DNA of 64,000 nucleotides from Luteimicrobium sp049844995 (GCF_049844995.1 NZ_JBNCMC010000004.1:1-64000), one strand, 5' to 3'. Shown: positions 24,286 through 33,508, numbered from the stretch's first letter. Numbers and translations: made by a program. The notes: generated by a model not told the origin, from the sequence alone.

Positions 24286-25491
24286 ATGCGCACGAGCACC
24301 ACGGCCACCCGCATCACCCGCATCGCCGTCGCGTCGTCCGTCACCGCCGCCGTCGTCGCCCTCGCCGGCTGCAGCGGCGGCACCAGCGGCTCGACCACGG
24401 GCGCGACGTCGTCCGCGTCCGCCGCCGCGGCCGGTCCCGCCGTCGACCTGTCAGGCGTGTGCCCGGCGACCGTGGTCGCCCAGACCGACTGGAACCCCGA
24501 GGCCGACCACGCGCACCTGTACCAGATGCTCGGCCCGAACCCGTCGATCGACACCGAGAAGAAGTCCGTCACGGGCGACCTTTACGCGAACGGCAAGCCT
24601 ACGGGCGTCAAGCTCGAGATCCGCGCGGGCGGCCCCGCGATCGGGTTCGCGACCACGAGCGCACAGATGTACCAGGACAAGAGCATCACGATCGGCTACG
24701 TCTCGACCGACGAGGCCGTCCAGTTCTCCGGCAACCTGCCGACGACGGCGGTGTTCGCCGAGAACGACAAGTCGCCCATGGCCGTCATGTGGGACCCGAA
24801 GACCTACCCGGACGTCAAGACGATCGCCGACCTCGGGAAGGCGCTCCAGCAGGACAAGGGCGTCGTCCGGTACTTCAACGGCGCGGCCTACATGACGTAC
24901 CTGACCGAGAGCGGCATCCTGCCCAAGTCCGTGACCGACGGCAGCTACGACGGGACCCCCGCGAAGTTCGTCACCGCGAAGGGCAAGGACGGCCAGCAGG
25001 GCTTCGCGACCGCCGAGCCGTACGTGTACGAGCACGAGGTCGGAGCCTGGTCCAAGCCGCTCGCGTACCAGCTCATCGCCGACACCGGGTGGTCGCCGTA
25101 CCCCGAGACCATGTCCGTGCGGTCGGGCGACCTGACGAAGCTCACCCCCTGCCTGAAGAAGCTCGTCCCCGTGATGCAGCAGGCCGACGTCGACTACTTC
25201 AAGGACCCGGCGCCCACCAACGACCTCATCGTCAAGCTCGTCAACTCGTACAACAACGGCTGGGCGTACGACGCCGAGGTGGGGGCGTTCGCGGCTGAGC
25301 AGATGCGCAAGCTCGACATCGCGACGAACGGCGACAACGACTACGTCGGCGACCTCAGCGAGAAGCGCGTCGAGGACTTCATGAAGGTCGCCGTCCCGGT
25401 CTTCCAGCAGACCGGCGGCCACGTGAAGTCGGGCCTCAAGGCCGGCGACCTCTACACCAACGAGTTCCTCGACACCTCGATCGGCTTCTGA
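24286..25491 (+). CDS. ABC transporter substrate-binding lipoprotein (NMT1/SsuA-like)
   Basis: 401 residues. A signal peptide ends in the lipobox ALAGC (Cys29), followed by a Ser/Thr/Ala linker. The mature part begins VCPATVVAQTDWNPEADHAH and has the two-lobed NMT1/THI5-like pattern, with AVMWDPKTYPDVKTI and YFNGAAYMTYLTESG. Such proteins bind small aromatic or heterocyclic ligands, for example hydroxymethylpyrimidine or sulfonates. The exact ligand cannot be told; purine, pyrimidine or allantoin-like compounds fit the setting. It lies 41 bases after the permease, with a start ATG preceded by ACGGAG. Confidence 0.88.
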   Translation: MRTSTTATRITRIAVASSVTAAVVALAGCSGGTSGSTTGATSSASAAAAGPAVDLSGVCPATVVAQTDWNPEADHAHLYQMLGPNPSIDTEKKSVTGDLYANGKPTGVKLEIRAGGPAIGFATTSAQMYQDKSITIGYVSTDEAVQFSGNLPTTAVFAENDKSPMAVMWDPKTYPDVKTIADLGKALQQDKGVVRYFNGAAYMTYLTESGILPKSVTDGSYDGTPAKFVTAKGKDGQQGFATAEPYVYEHEVGAWSKPLAYQLIADTGWSPYPETMSVRSGDLTKLTPCLKKLVPVMQQADVDYFKDPAPTNDLIVKLVNSYNNGWAYDAEVGAFAAEQMRKLDIATNGDNDYVGDLSEKRVEDFMKVAVPVFQQTGGHVKSGLKAGDLYTNEFLDTSIGF

Positions 25492-25496
25492 GGGAG

Positions 25497-26870
25497 ATGA
25501 CCGTGACTGCAACCATCGAGGCGATCGCCGCGCTGCGTGACGACCTCCTGGCCACGCTCGGCGAACGCGGCGTCAGCGACGACGAGCGCACCCGCGCCCG
25601 CGCGTCCGTCGACGAGGCGACCATGAGCCCGATCCTCAGCGAGCAGCTCCCGCTCGGGCTCGCCGACCTCGTCGCCTACCCGACGAGCGCCGACGAGATC
25701 GCCCAGGTCGTCGCCGCCGCGAGCCGCCACGGCGTCCCCGTGACCACGCGCGGCAAGGGCACCGGCAACTACGGGCAGGGCATCCCGCTCCGCGGCGGCC
25801 TCGTCCTCGACACCACGCGGGCCCGCGCCGTCGTCGAGGTCGGGGACGGCTGGGTCACCGCCGAGGCCGGGGCCTCGATGGTCGCGCTCGAGCAGGCCGC
25901 GAACGCGGCGGGGCAGCAGCTGTGGATGTACCCGTCGACGGCGCAGTCCACCGTCGGGGGCTTCCTGTCGGGCGGGTCCGGGGGGACCGGGTCGATCGTG
26001 CACGGCTCCAACTGGGAGGGCTTCGTCACTGCCCTCGACGTCGCGCTCCCCGGCGAGGCCGGGCTGCGGCACGTCGAGGACGAGGAGGCCCAGACGTTCG
26101 TCCACACCTACGGGACGGCCGGCGTGATCGCCCGGGCGACCGTGCGGCTCGAGCCGCTGCAGGACTGGCGGGCGGTGTACGCGAGCTTCCCCGACCTCGG
26201 CGGGGCGCTCGCGGCCGTGCGGTCGCTGCGGGCGCTCGACCCCGCGCCGCGGCTCGTGAGCGCCGACCCGGCGTTCATCACGGACCGGCTCCCGGCCGAC
26301 CCCGCGATCGTCCGGGGCACGTCCTCGCTGCGGGGCATCATCGACGCCGCGGTGCTGGAGGAGGCGACGGCGCTCGTGGAGGCCGCGGGCGGCGTCGTGA
26401 CCGACGTCCGGGAGGGCACCCCGCAGACCGTCAAGGTCTCGATGCTCTCCTACAACCACCCGATCTGGTGGCTCAAGAAGAACGAGCCGGACACCGTGTA
26501 CTTCCACGTCGAGGTCGGCGGAGAGGCGCTGATCGACGCGATCGACGAGGTCCAGGCGGTCTACCCGGGCGGGATGCTGCACATCGAGGCGGCCCACCTG
26601 TTCCCGATCGGCATGCTGACCGCCCCGTACACCGGCGCCGACGACGTCTACGCGGGCTACGCCGCGCTGCAGCGCCTCGGGGTCCGGGTGCACAGCCCGC
26701 ACCAGTACTACGTCGACCACGGCGTCGAGGAGCTCCTCGCGCTCAAGGCGACGACCGACCCGGCCGGGATCCTCAATCCCGGCAAGCTCGGGACGCCCGA
26801 GGGGCTCCTCGTCGGGGACGCGACCGCGTCGGCCCAGCCGGCGGCCGCGATCCCGGGGTTCGGCAAGTGA
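25497..26870 (+). CDS. FAD-binding oxidoreductase (GlcD/vanillyl-alcohol oxidase type)
   Basis: 457 residues. The PCMH-type FAD domain shows LVAYPTSADEIAQVV (about residue 58), TTRGKGTGNYGQ (about 83) and STVGGFLSGGSGGTGS (about 150). The C-terminal cap and the ending TDPAGILNPGKL are those of lactate/glycolate-type flavoproteins. Oxidation of an alcohol or 2-hydroxy acid is likely; in this operon it might act on a ring-derived acid, which is inference. It starts five bases after the lipoprotein gene and overlaps the next gene by four bases (GTGA). Confidence 0.88.
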   Translation: MTVTATIEAIAALRDDLLATLGERGVSDDERTRARASVDEATMSPILSEQLPLGLADLVAYPTSADEIAQVVAAASRHGVPVTTRGKGTGNYGQGIPLRGGLVLDTTRARAVVEVGDGWVTAEAGASMVALEQAANAAGQQLWMYPSTAQSTVGGFLSGGSGGTGSIVHGSNWEGFVTALDVALPGEAGLRHVEDEEAQTFVHTYGTAGVIARATVRLEPLQDWRAVYASFPDLGGALAAVRSLRALDPAPRLVSADPAFITDRLPADPAIVRGTSSLRGIIDAAVLEEATALVEAAGGVVTDVREGTPQTVKVSMLSYNHPIWWLKKNEPDTVYFHVEVGGEALIDAIDEVQAVYPGGMLHIEAAHLFPIGMLTAPYTGADDVYAGYAALQRLGVRVHSPHQYYVDHGVEELLALKATTDPAGILNPGKLGTPEGLLVGDATASAQPAAAIPGFGK

Positions 26871-27655
26871 CCGGGACGCGCCGCCTCGTCGAGCTCCCGG
26901 GTCCCGCGCTCGCCGGGCGCTTCACGAAGGACACGATCGTCGTCCAGCCGACCGGGGCGATCGAGCACCACGGGCCGCACCTGCCGCTCCAGACCGACTA
27001 CCTGCTCGCCGACGAGATCGGCAACGCCGCGGTCGATGCCGCGGCGGCCGGCGGGCTCGACGTCTGGGCGCTCCCGACGCTCGCGTTCACGAAGTCCGAC
27101 GAGCACTCCTGGGCGCCCGGGACCGTGTGGCTCGACGCGTCCACGATGTTCGAGACCGTCGTGCAGGTGGGTCGCTCGGTCGCGCTCATGGGCGCGGGGA
27201 CGCTCGTCTTCGCGAACGGGCACGGCGGCAACGTGGCGCTCCTGCAGGTCGCGCTCCGGGAGATCCGGAGGCTCTACGGCCTGCGGACGTTCCTCATGCC
27301 GACCCTGCGGCGCACCGACCCGCCGAACGGCGAGGGCGACGACGAGCGCGGCCTCGGGATCCACGGCGGGGCCGCCGAGACGTCGATCATCCTGCACCTG
27401 CGGCCGCACCTCGTGGACCTGACGGTGGCCGAGCGGTGGGTGCCCGAGCACCTCGCCGACCTCGAGCACGTCGGGTTCAACGGCATGCCCGTGAGCTTCG
27501 GGTGGCTCTCGGACGACTTCGGGACCCCCGGCGTCGTCGGCGACCCCACCCAGGCGACCGCGGAGTACGGGAAGCTCCTGTGGGACGAGTCCGTCGCCCA
27601 GGCGACGGCCGCGCTGCGGGAGATCGCGGCGTTCGACCCGGTGCGGCGCGCATGA
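26867..27655 (+). CDS. creatininase-family amidohydrolase
   Basis: 262 residues from a GTG that overlaps the previous stop. The family's metal-binding stretches are present: PTGAIEHHGPHLPLQTD (Glu-His-His-Gly and the downstream Asp, about residues 25-41), GNAAVDAAAAGGLDV, and NGHGGN (about 120), then GIHGGAAETS. Creatininase-type enzymes open cyclic amides or cleave formamides and related C-N bonds with two metal ions. A role in ring opening of an N-heterocycle is likely. The next gene overlaps it by four bases. Confidence 0.9.
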   Translation: MTGTRRLVELPGPALAGRFTKDTIVVQPTGAIEHHGPHLPLQTDYLLADEIGNAAVDAAAAGGLDVWALPTLAFTKSDEHSWAPGTVWLDASTMFETVVQVGRSVALMGAGTLVFANGHGGNVALLQVALREIRRLYGLRTFLMPTLRRTDPPNGEGDDERGLGIHGGAAETSIILHLRPHLVDLTVAERWVPEHLADLEHVGFNGMPVSFGWLSDDFGTPGVVGDPTQATAEYGKLLWDESVAQATAALREIAAFDPVRRA

Positions 27656-28254
27656 CAGGGCTTCCCGAGGGACCCGGGACGCTCCCCGCCGACCCCTTCG
27701 GGCTGCTGGCGGACTGGCTGCCCTCGCCCGAGAGCGGCGAGACGCCCGTCATGACGCTGTCGACGACCGGCGTCGACGGGTACCCCGACGCGCGGACCGT
27801 GCTCCTGTCCCTGTTCGACGGCGAGCGCGTCCACTTCCACTCCGACTCGCGGTCGCGCAAGGCCGTCGAGCTCGGCGTCGACCCGCGCGCGACCGTCACC
27901 GTGCTGCAGCCCGACGTCGCCCGCCAGGTCGTGCTGACGGGCGACGTCGCGCCGGTCACCGCCGAGGAGGCGCTCGCGGCCTACCGGCGGCGGCCCCGCT
28001 ACCTCCAGCTGCTCGCGTGGGTCAACGACGTCGGGACGGCGCAGGCGGGCAGGGACGAGCGCCGGGCCCGCTGGGCGGCGTTCGACGCCGCGCACCCCGG
28101 CCCGCTCGACCCGCCGCCGACGTGGCGCGGGTACGCACTCACGCCCGTGCGTGTCGTGCTGTGGGAGGGCGACGACGACGGCCCGAGCACGCGGGTCGCG
28201 TACGAGCGCGAGCCGGGTTCGGACACGTGGACGTCCGAGCGGTGGCCGGGCTGA
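27652..28254 (+). CDS. pyridoxamine 5'-phosphate oxidase-like flavoprotein
   Basis: 200 residues. An FMN-binding split barrel (PVMTLSTTGVDGYPDARTVLL, given as PVMTLSTTGVDGYPDARTV; then SDSRSRKAVEL) is followed by a PdxH-type C-terminal segment (WRGYALTPVRVVLWEG, ending WTSERWPG). This is the full PdxH layout, so pyridoxal phosphate supply is possible; the operon contains no PLP enzyme, though the aminotransferase of the leftward operon needs it. An FMN-dependent role in ring oxidation is the alternative. Its ATG overlaps the previous stop (ATGA). Confidence 0.82.
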   Translation: MTGLPEGPGTLPADPFGLLADWLPSPESGETPVMTLSTTGVDGYPDARTVLLSLFDGERVHFHSDSRSRKAVELGVDPRATVTVLQPDVARQVVLTGDVAPVTAEEALAAYRRRPRYLQLLAWVNDVGTAQAGRDERRARWAAFDAAHPGPLDPPPTWRGYALTPVRVVLWEGDDDGPSTRVAYEREPGSDTWTSERWPG

Positions 28255-29612
28255 TGCCGGGGGACGCGCTGGACCTCGTGATCCGCGGGCGGGTCGTCCT
28301 GCCGGACGGCGAGCGCGTCGCGGCCGTCGCGGTCGCGAACGGGACGATCGTCGCCGTCGGGCCTGCCGACGCGCTCTTCGACGCCCGCGACGAGCGTCTC
28401 CTGGCACCCGACGAGGTGCTGATCCCGGGGCTCGTCGACACGCACGTGCACGTCAACGAGCCGGGCCGCACCGAGTGGGAGGGCTTCGCGACCGCGACCG
28501 CCGCGGCCGCGGCGGGCGGCGTCACGACGATCGTCGACATGCCCCTGAACTCGATCCCGCCCACGCTCTCGCCGGAGGCGCTCGACGTGAAGCGGGCCGC
28601 CGCGGAGCGCTCGGCCGTCGTGGACGTGGGCTTCTGGGGCGGCGCGGTGCCGGGGAACCTCGGCCGGCTGCGCGCGCTGCACGAGGCCGGCGTCTTCGGG
28701 TTCAAGTGCTTCCTCGCGCCGAGCGGCGTGGACGAGTTCCCGCACCTGGACCGCCCGCAGCTCGACGCCGCGCTCGACGAGCTCGCGGAGTTCGACGGCC
28801 TGCTGATCGTGCACGCCGAGGACCCGGACGCCCTGCACCACGGCTACCGCGGCGGGCGCGGCTACGCGGGCTACGTGGCGTCGCGGCCCGACGCCGCGGA
28901 GGTCGCCGCCGTCGAGCACGTCGTCGAGGGTGTCCGCCGCACGGGCGGCCGCGCGCACGTGCTGCACGTATCCAGCGCGCAGGTGCTGCCCGTGCTCCGG
29001 GCCGCCAAGGCCGAGGGCCTGCGGATCACCGCCGAGACCTGCCCGCACTACCTCGCGCTCGACTCCGCCGACGTCCCCGACGGCGCGACCCGGTTCAAGT
29101 GCGCCCCGCCGATCCGCGACGCCCGCAACCAGGACCTGCTCTGGGAGGCGCTCGACGACGGCACGATCGACCTCGTCGTGACCGACCACTCGCCGTCGAC
29201 CGTCGAGCTCAAGACCGCCGGCGACGGCGACTTCGGGCTCGCCTGGGGCGGGATCGCGGGGCTCCAGCTCGGGCTCGCGGCGGTGTGGACCCAGGCCGCG
29301 CGCCGGGGGGTCCCGCTGGAGCGCGTCGTCGGCTGGATGGCGTCCGCGACGGCCCGGTTCGCGGGGCTCGACGACCGCGGCTCGATCGCTCCCGGGCTGC
29401 GTGCCGACCTGGCCGTGCTCGCGCCGGACGCCGAGCTCCTGGTCGACGCCGCCCGCCTCGAGCACCGCAACCCCGTCTCCGCGTACGACGGCGCCCGGCT
29501 GCGCGGCGTCGTGCGCGAGACCTGGCTGGCGGGCGTGCCCGTCGCCCGCGGTGTGCCGCGCGGCGAGCTGCTGGCCCGGCGCGACCCCGTGCCCGCGGTG
29601 CCCGTCCCCTGA
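28254..29612 (+). CDS. allB: allantoinase
   Basis: 452 residues; hydrolyses allantoin to allantoate in urate breakdown. Metal-binding DTHVHVNEPGRTEWEGF (about residue 62), TTIVDMPLNSIPPT, the carboxylated Lys in GFKCFLAPSGVDEF, HAEDPD, HVLHVSS, AETCPHYL and VTDHSPS are the full set of allantoinase motifs. The ATG shares one base with the previous stop. It lies just before uricase, so the urate-to-allantoate steps are on this operon except for the HIU/OHCU steps, which are on the leftward operon. Confidence 0.96.
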   Translation: MPGDALDLVIRGRVVLPDGERVAAVAVANGTIVAVGPADALFDARDERLLAPDEVLIPGLVDTHVHVNEPGRTEWEGFATATAAAAAGGVTTIVDMPLNSIPPTLSPEALDVKRAAAERSAVVDVGFWGGAVPGNLGRLRALHEAGVFGFKCFLAPSGVDEFPHLDRPQLDAALDELAEFDGLLIVHAEDPDALHHGYRGGRGYAGYVASRPDAAEVAAVEHVVEGVRRTGGRAHVLHVSSAQVLPVLRAAKAEGLRITAETCPHYLALDSADVPDGATRFKCAPPIRDARNQDLLWEALDDGTIDLVVTDHSPSTVELKTAGDGDFGLAWGGIAGLQLGLAAVWTQAARRGVPLERVVGWMASATARFAGLDDRGSIAPGLRADLAVLAPDAELLVDAARLEHRNPVSAYDGARLRGVVRETWLAGVPVARGVPRGELLARRDPVPAVPVP

Positions 29613-29646
29613 CCCCTTCGTCCCCGTCCACCCGAGAGGACCCCCC

Positions 29647-30525
29647 ATGGCCTACACGCTCACGAGCCACCAGTACGGCAAGGCCGAGAACCACATCGTG
29701 CGGATCTACCGCGACACCCCGCGGCACGAGATCCGCGACCTGACGGTCACCACGGCCATGCGCGGCGCGTTCGACGACGCGTACCTCACCGGCGACCAGT
29801 CGAAGGTGCTGCCCACCGACTCGCAGAAGAACACCGCGTTCGTCTACGCCAAGCAGCACGGTGGCGGGACTGTCGAGGAGTACGGCGTCGCGCTCGCGAA
29901 GCACTTCGTCGACGACGTCGAGCCGATCCACGGGGCGCGCGTCGACGTCGTCGTGGACGACTGGGAGCGGGTCGTCGTCGACGGAGAGGAGCACGACCAC
30001 ACCTGGGTGCGCCGCGGCCCCGAGAACCGGACGGTCACGGTGACCGTCGACGGGAAGGGCGCGGGCGACGGCGAGCCGCAGACCGTCCGCGTGGGCGGGG
30101 GCATCCGCGACCTCGTGATCCTCAAGTCGACCGGGAGCGAGTTCCACGACTTCCTGACCGACGGCTTCACCACGCTCGAGGAGACCAAGGACCGGATCCT
30201 CGCGACCGCGATCGACGCGACGTGGGAGTTCGCGACCGCTCCCGCCGACTGGGACGCGGCGTACGCGGCCGTGCGTGCCGCCGTCGTCGGGACGTTCGCG
30301 ACCCTGCACTCGCTCGCGCTGCAGCAGACGCTGTGGCACATCGGCGGCGCCGTCCTCGACGCCGTGCCGGAGGTCGCGTCGATCTCGCTCTCCGCGCCCA
30401 ACAAGCACCACTTCCTCTACGACTTCTCGCGCTACGACCTGGAGCCCGGCGTCGAGAACGCCGGCGAGGTGTTCCACGCCGCCGACCGCCCGTACGGTCT
30501 GATCGAGGCCACGGTGACCCGGTGA
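29647..30525 (+). CDS. urate oxidase (uricase, cofactor-free)
   Basis: 292 residues. Two tandem T-fold halves: the first with YGKAENHIVRIYRD (catalytic Lys) and LPTDSQKNTAF (catalytic Thr), the second with LVILKSTGSEFHDFLTD, and NKHHFLYDF near the end, which holds the His and the conserved ligand contacts. It oxidises urate to 5-hydroxyisourate and hydrogen peroxide. The gene lies 34 bases after allB with GAGAGGA before the ATG, and its stop overlaps the deaminase start (GTGA). The start MAYTLTSHQYGKAENHIVRI fits the family. Confidence 0.97.
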   Translation: MAYTLTSHQYGKAENHIVRIYRDTPRHEIRDLTVTTAMRGAFDDAYLTGDQSKVLPTDSQKNTAFVYAKQHGGGTVEEYGVALAKHFVDDVEPIHGARVDVVVDDWERVVVDGEEHDHTWVRRGPENRTVTVTVDGKGAGDGEPQTVRVGGGIRDLVILKSTGSEFHDFLTDGFTTLEETKDRILATAIDATWEFATAPADWDAAYAAVRAAVVGTFATLHSLALQQTLWHIGGAVLDAVPEVASISLSAPNKHHFLYDFSRYDLEPGVENAGEVFHAADRPYGLIEATVTR

Positions 30526-31058
30526 CCGCGGTGCAGGAGCCGGCGCCCGCCGCCGGGACCGCGCCCGCCGGGGTCCGGGAGTGGCCCGCCGACGACGAGG
30601 CCTGGCTCGCGCGGACCGTCGAGCTCGCCGTCGCGAACGTCACGGCCGGGGGCGGGCCGTTCGGGGCCGTCGTCGTGCGGGCGGGGCTGCTCGTCGCGGA
30701 GGGTGCCAACAGCGTGACCCGCGACAACGACCCGACCGCGCACGCCGAGGTCAACGCGGTTCGCGCCGCCGGCCGGGCGCTCGGGACCTTCGACCTGGGC
30801 GGCACGACGCTCTACAGCTCGTGCGAGCCGTGCCCGCTGTGTCTCTCCGCCGCCCTGTGGGCGCGCGTCGACCGCGTCGTGTTCGCCGCCGACCGCAACG
30901 ACGCCGCGCTCGCCGGGTTCGACGACGACGAGTTCTATGCGCGGTGGGCCACCGACCGCGCGACGTGGCCGAGCCCGCGCGTCGCCTCGCAGCGCATCGC
31001 GACCGCGACCCTGCCCTTCGAGCGGTGGAGCGTGCACGCGGCCCGCGTCGAGTACTGA
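30522..31058 (+). CDS. guanine-deaminase-like nucleoside/base deaminase
   Basis: 178 residues from a GTG that overlaps the uricase stop. The CDA-fold zinc motifs are HAEVNAVRAAG (about residue 74) and SSCEPCPLCLSA (about 96). GGGPFGAVVV and the C-terminal DDEFYARWATD resemble bacterial guanine deaminases (GuaD, Bacillus type). It would turn guanine into xanthine and ammonia, feeding the urate pathway. It is the last gene of the rightward operon, followed by tandem repeats. Confidence 0.88.
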   Translation: MTAVQEPAPAAGTAPAGVREWPADDEAWLARTVELAVANVTAGGGPFGAVVVRAGLLVAEGANSVTRDNDPTAHAEVNAVRAAGRALGTFDLGGTTLYSSCEPCPLCLSAALWARVDRVVFAADRNDAALAGFDDDEFYARWATDRATWPSPRVASQRIATATLPFERWSVHAARVEY

Positions 31059-31067
31059 GGCTCCGGC

Positions 31068-31148
31068 TTGGCGATGGCGACGCCGCGTTCGCCGATGGTG
31101 ACGCCTGTTCGCCGATGGTGACGCCGCGTTCGCCGATGGTGGCGTCGG
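31068..31148 (+). repeat. tandem repeat, about four copies of a 20-21 base unit
   Basis: Units TTCGCCGATGGTGACGCCKG start at 31088, 31108 and 31129, with a diverged copy at 31068 (TTGGCGATGGCGACGCCGCG). The array starts ten bases after the guaD-like stop. No hairpin or reading frame explains it. Confidence 0.85.
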
Positions 31149-31275
31149 TCGTCGGGCGTCGAGCCCAGACGCGTGCGGACTGCGCGGCTTGCGCGGGTCG
31201 CGGGGTGGGCGCGGGCGCGAAAAGTCGTCGTCCACAGGCCGGGTCGAGGGGTGGCGGTGGCACGGTCCGAACCGG

Positions 31276-31296
31276 TAGAATCGAACACGTGTTCGA
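31276..31296 (+). promoter_or_regulatory. promoter and LexA (SOS) box of the DUF222/HNH gene
   Basis: The -10 element TAGAAT (31276-31281) overlaps the first base of TCGAACACGTGTTCGA (31281-31296), a perfect LexA palindrome. The GTG start at 31289 lies inside the box, seven bases after the -10, so LexA would cover the start of a leaderless mRNA. Confidence 0.85.
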
Positions 31297-33130
31297 GTCC
31301 GGGGATGTGTTCGAGGGTGGCGGGGTGGCCGACGACGGCGCCGCTGCGGCTCGTGGGCGCGCCCTGGTCGGCGATGAGGTGCGGGACGGTGTGTCGCTCC
31401 TGGAGGTCGGGTTCGCGAGCCTGGTGGCGGGGGTGCTCGACGTCGGTCGGGCGGACTGGGGTCGCCACGGGTCTTGCCCGGTCGACAGTGGTGAGGATGA
31501 CGCCGGTCAAGCCGACCGTGAGGTGGACGCCGGCCCGGTCAAGGGCGGTGGCGGCGACGCCGGTCAGGCCGACCGTGAGGTGGACGCCGGTCCGGGCGAC
31601 GGCGTGAAGGGCGCGGACGGCGCCGGCTTGGGCGGGCTTGACGCGGTGGTCCTTGCGAAGGCTGCCGGCTTGGTGGGTGCTGACCTGTCGGGGGCGAGCG
31701 ATGACGTCCTGGTGGATGCGGTGGTCGCGTGGCAGCACGTGGTGTCGTGGGCGGTGGCGGCGCAGGCCCGGGTCGTGGACGAGCTGGTCGCGCGGTCGGG
31801 CGGGTCCTCGCGGGCCGTCGAGGGTGTGACGCACGAGCTGTCTGCGGCGTTGGTGTCCTCGCGGCATGCTGCGGGGGCCCTGGTCGGGCGGGCGGTGGGC
31901 CTGGGGCAGGTTCCCGCGGTCGCTGATGCGCTGACTGATGGTCGGATCGATGTCGCTCGGGCGGACGCGTTGCTCGCGGGTGGGACGGTCCCGGTGGGGG
32001 TGCGGGACCGGGTCGCGACCGAACTCGTGGGCACGGCGGAGGTGCCGGGGCCGGCGTCGGGGCTCACGCCCCGCCAGCTGCGGGACCGGTTGCGGCGGGC
32101 CGCGATCGAGGCGGACCCGGGTGGTTCCGCGGTCAGGGCCGAGAAGGCGGCCACGGAGCGGGGCGTGTGGATCGATCCCGCGCCCGATCAGATGGCGTGG
32201 TTGACGGCGTTGCTGCCGGCTGCGGACGCGGCCCGGGTGTGGGCACGGGTGGACGAGACCGCCCGGCGCGGTGTGCGCCTGCCGGGGGAGGCACGCACGC
32301 TCGGGCAGCTGCGCGCGGACGCGTTGACCGACCTGGTGACCACCCGAGAGGCCTCGACGACGACCGGCCCCACGACGACCGGTTCCGCGGCGACGGGTTC
32401 CGCGGCGGCCGGTGGATCTTCGGTCAGTGTGGTGGGTGCGGTGGTGAACGTGACGGTGTCGGCCACCACGCTCCTGGGCCTGGACGACGCGCCGGCGCTG
32501 CTGGGTGGGTACGGGCCGGTCCCGGCGGCGGTCGCCCGGGTGCTCGCGGCGGGCGGTGACGCGACGTGGCGCCGGATCGTGACGGACCCGGTCACCGGGG
32601 CCGCGACCGACGTCTCACGCACCGGCTACCGTCCGGGCGTGGTGCTCGGGGACCTGGTGCGCACCAGGGACCCGGTGTGCACGTTCCCGGGCTGCCACGT
32701 GCCCGCGGCCCGGTGCGACCTGGACCATGTCGACCCGTTCGACCCGGCACGAGACACGAGAGGGCAGACCCGTGCGTCGAACCTGCACCCCGTGTGCCGG
32801 GCACACCACAACGCCAAGACCCACGGCGGATGGTCGACCCGCGCCGGCGGGGACGCCGGCGGTGGCGACAGCGGTGGTGGTGACGGGACGATCGTCTGGA
32901 CGTCCCCGACCGGGCGCGAGTACGTCGTCCCGCCGAACCCGACCGATCCGAGTCGCCCACCCGGTGCTGTGACCAGACGCACCGCGAGCGCAGGGTCCGG
33001 GGGTGCAGGTTCGGAGCGCACGGGCGCGCCATCGGCAGGTCCGACTCCGTCCGGGCCGGGAGGAGTAGGCCCGACGGGCGTCGGGCTGACAGCGTCAACG
33101 CCGAAGGATCCTGACGACCCTCCGTTCTGA
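31289..33130 (+). CDS. DUF222 and HNH endonuclease domain protein (13E12-repeat type)
   Basis: 613 residues if the leaderless GTG at 31289 is used; GTG 31307 and 31325 are in frame too. A Gly/Asp-rich N-terminal part contains a 19-residue tandem repeat (DAGQADREVDAGP, from 35-base DNA repeats at 31499-31533 and 31556-31590). The helical DUF222 region spans about residues 130-420. The C-terminal HNH nuclease has CTFPGCHVPAARCDLDHVDP (about 463) and LHPVCRAHHNAKTHGGW (about 500). Zinc Cys pairs and the catalytic His are intact. The tail is Gly/Pro-rich. LexA control suggests a response to DNA damage; the family's real role is not known. A second copy starts at the left edge of the window. Confidence 0.9.
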   Translation: MFESGDVFEGGGVADDGAAAARGRALVGDEVRDGVSLLEVGFASLVAGVLDVGRADWGRHGSCPVDSGEDDAGQADREVDAGPVKGGGGDAGQADREVDAGPGDGVKGADGAGLGGLDAVVLAKAAGLVGADLSGASDDVLVDAVVAWQHVVSWAVAAQARVVDELVARSGGSSRAVEGVTHELSAALVSSRHAAGALVGRAVGLGQVPAVADALTDGRIDVARADALLAGGTVPVGVRDRVATELVGTAEVPGPASGLTPRQLRDRLRRAAIEADPGGSAVRAEKAATERGVWIDPAPDQMAWLTALLPAADAARVWARVDETARRGVRLPGEARTLGQLRADALTDLVTTREASTTTGPTTTGSAATGSAAAGGSSVSVVGAVVNVTVSATTLLGLDDAPALLGGYGPVPAAVARVLAAGGDATWRRIVTDPVTGAATDVSRTGYRPGVVLGDLVRTRDPVCTFPGCHVPAARCDLDHVDPFDPARDTRGQTRASNLHPVCRAHHNAKTHGGWSTRAGGDAGGGDSGGGDGTIVWTSPTGREYVVPPNPTDPSRPPGAVTRRTASAGSGGAGSERTGAPSAGPTPSGPGGVGPTGVGLTASTPKDPDDPPF

Positions 33131-33268
33131 TCCCGCGCTGGTCTGACCGCGTGCTGTTCTGACCGCGTGCTGTGCTGGCCGAGCGGTGTGCTGACTGCAC
33201 GATGGTGATGGTGTGCGATGACGCGTGTGCCGTCCGCTGGGTCGCGCGCGACGCTACGATCGCTCCCC

Positions 33269-33508
33269 ATGGAGCGCCCCGCGGACGCCGGCCTGATCGC
33301 CCGAGTGGCGTGGGCCATCCTCGGTGTGGTCATCGCGCTCGTCACGGTGGTCGTCGGCGGATGGAAGACCGGGAGCTGCGCCAGCGAGGCGGGCGGCTCG
33401 GTGGAGGAGTGCGGCTCGTCGTCGCCCCTCGGCGTGTACGTCTACGTGGTCGTCGCCCTCGGTGGAGCGTCGGCGATCTATTGCCTGTACCGGGCGCTGC
33501 GGCGCTGA
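33269..33508 (+). CDS. small two-helix membrane protein of unknown function
   Basis: 79 residues: a helix at about residues 11-31 (VAWAILGVVIALVTVVVGGW), a loop with two Cys (GSCASEAGGSVEECGSSS) and a second helix at about 53-73 (VYVYVVVALGGASAIYCLY). The loop cysteines could form a disulfide outside the membrane. TACGAT (33255-33260) ends eight bases before the ATG, indicating a leaderless mRNA. I do not recognise the family. It converges on the end of the leftward purine operon. Confidence 0.65.
   Translation: MERPADAGLIARVAWAILGVVIALVTVVVGGWKTGSCASEAGGSVEECGSSSPLGVYVYVVVALGGASAIYCLYRALRR

Noticed and set aside
31068..31148. CRISPR array
   Set aside because: The repeats follow each other with no spacers, and there are no cas genes.
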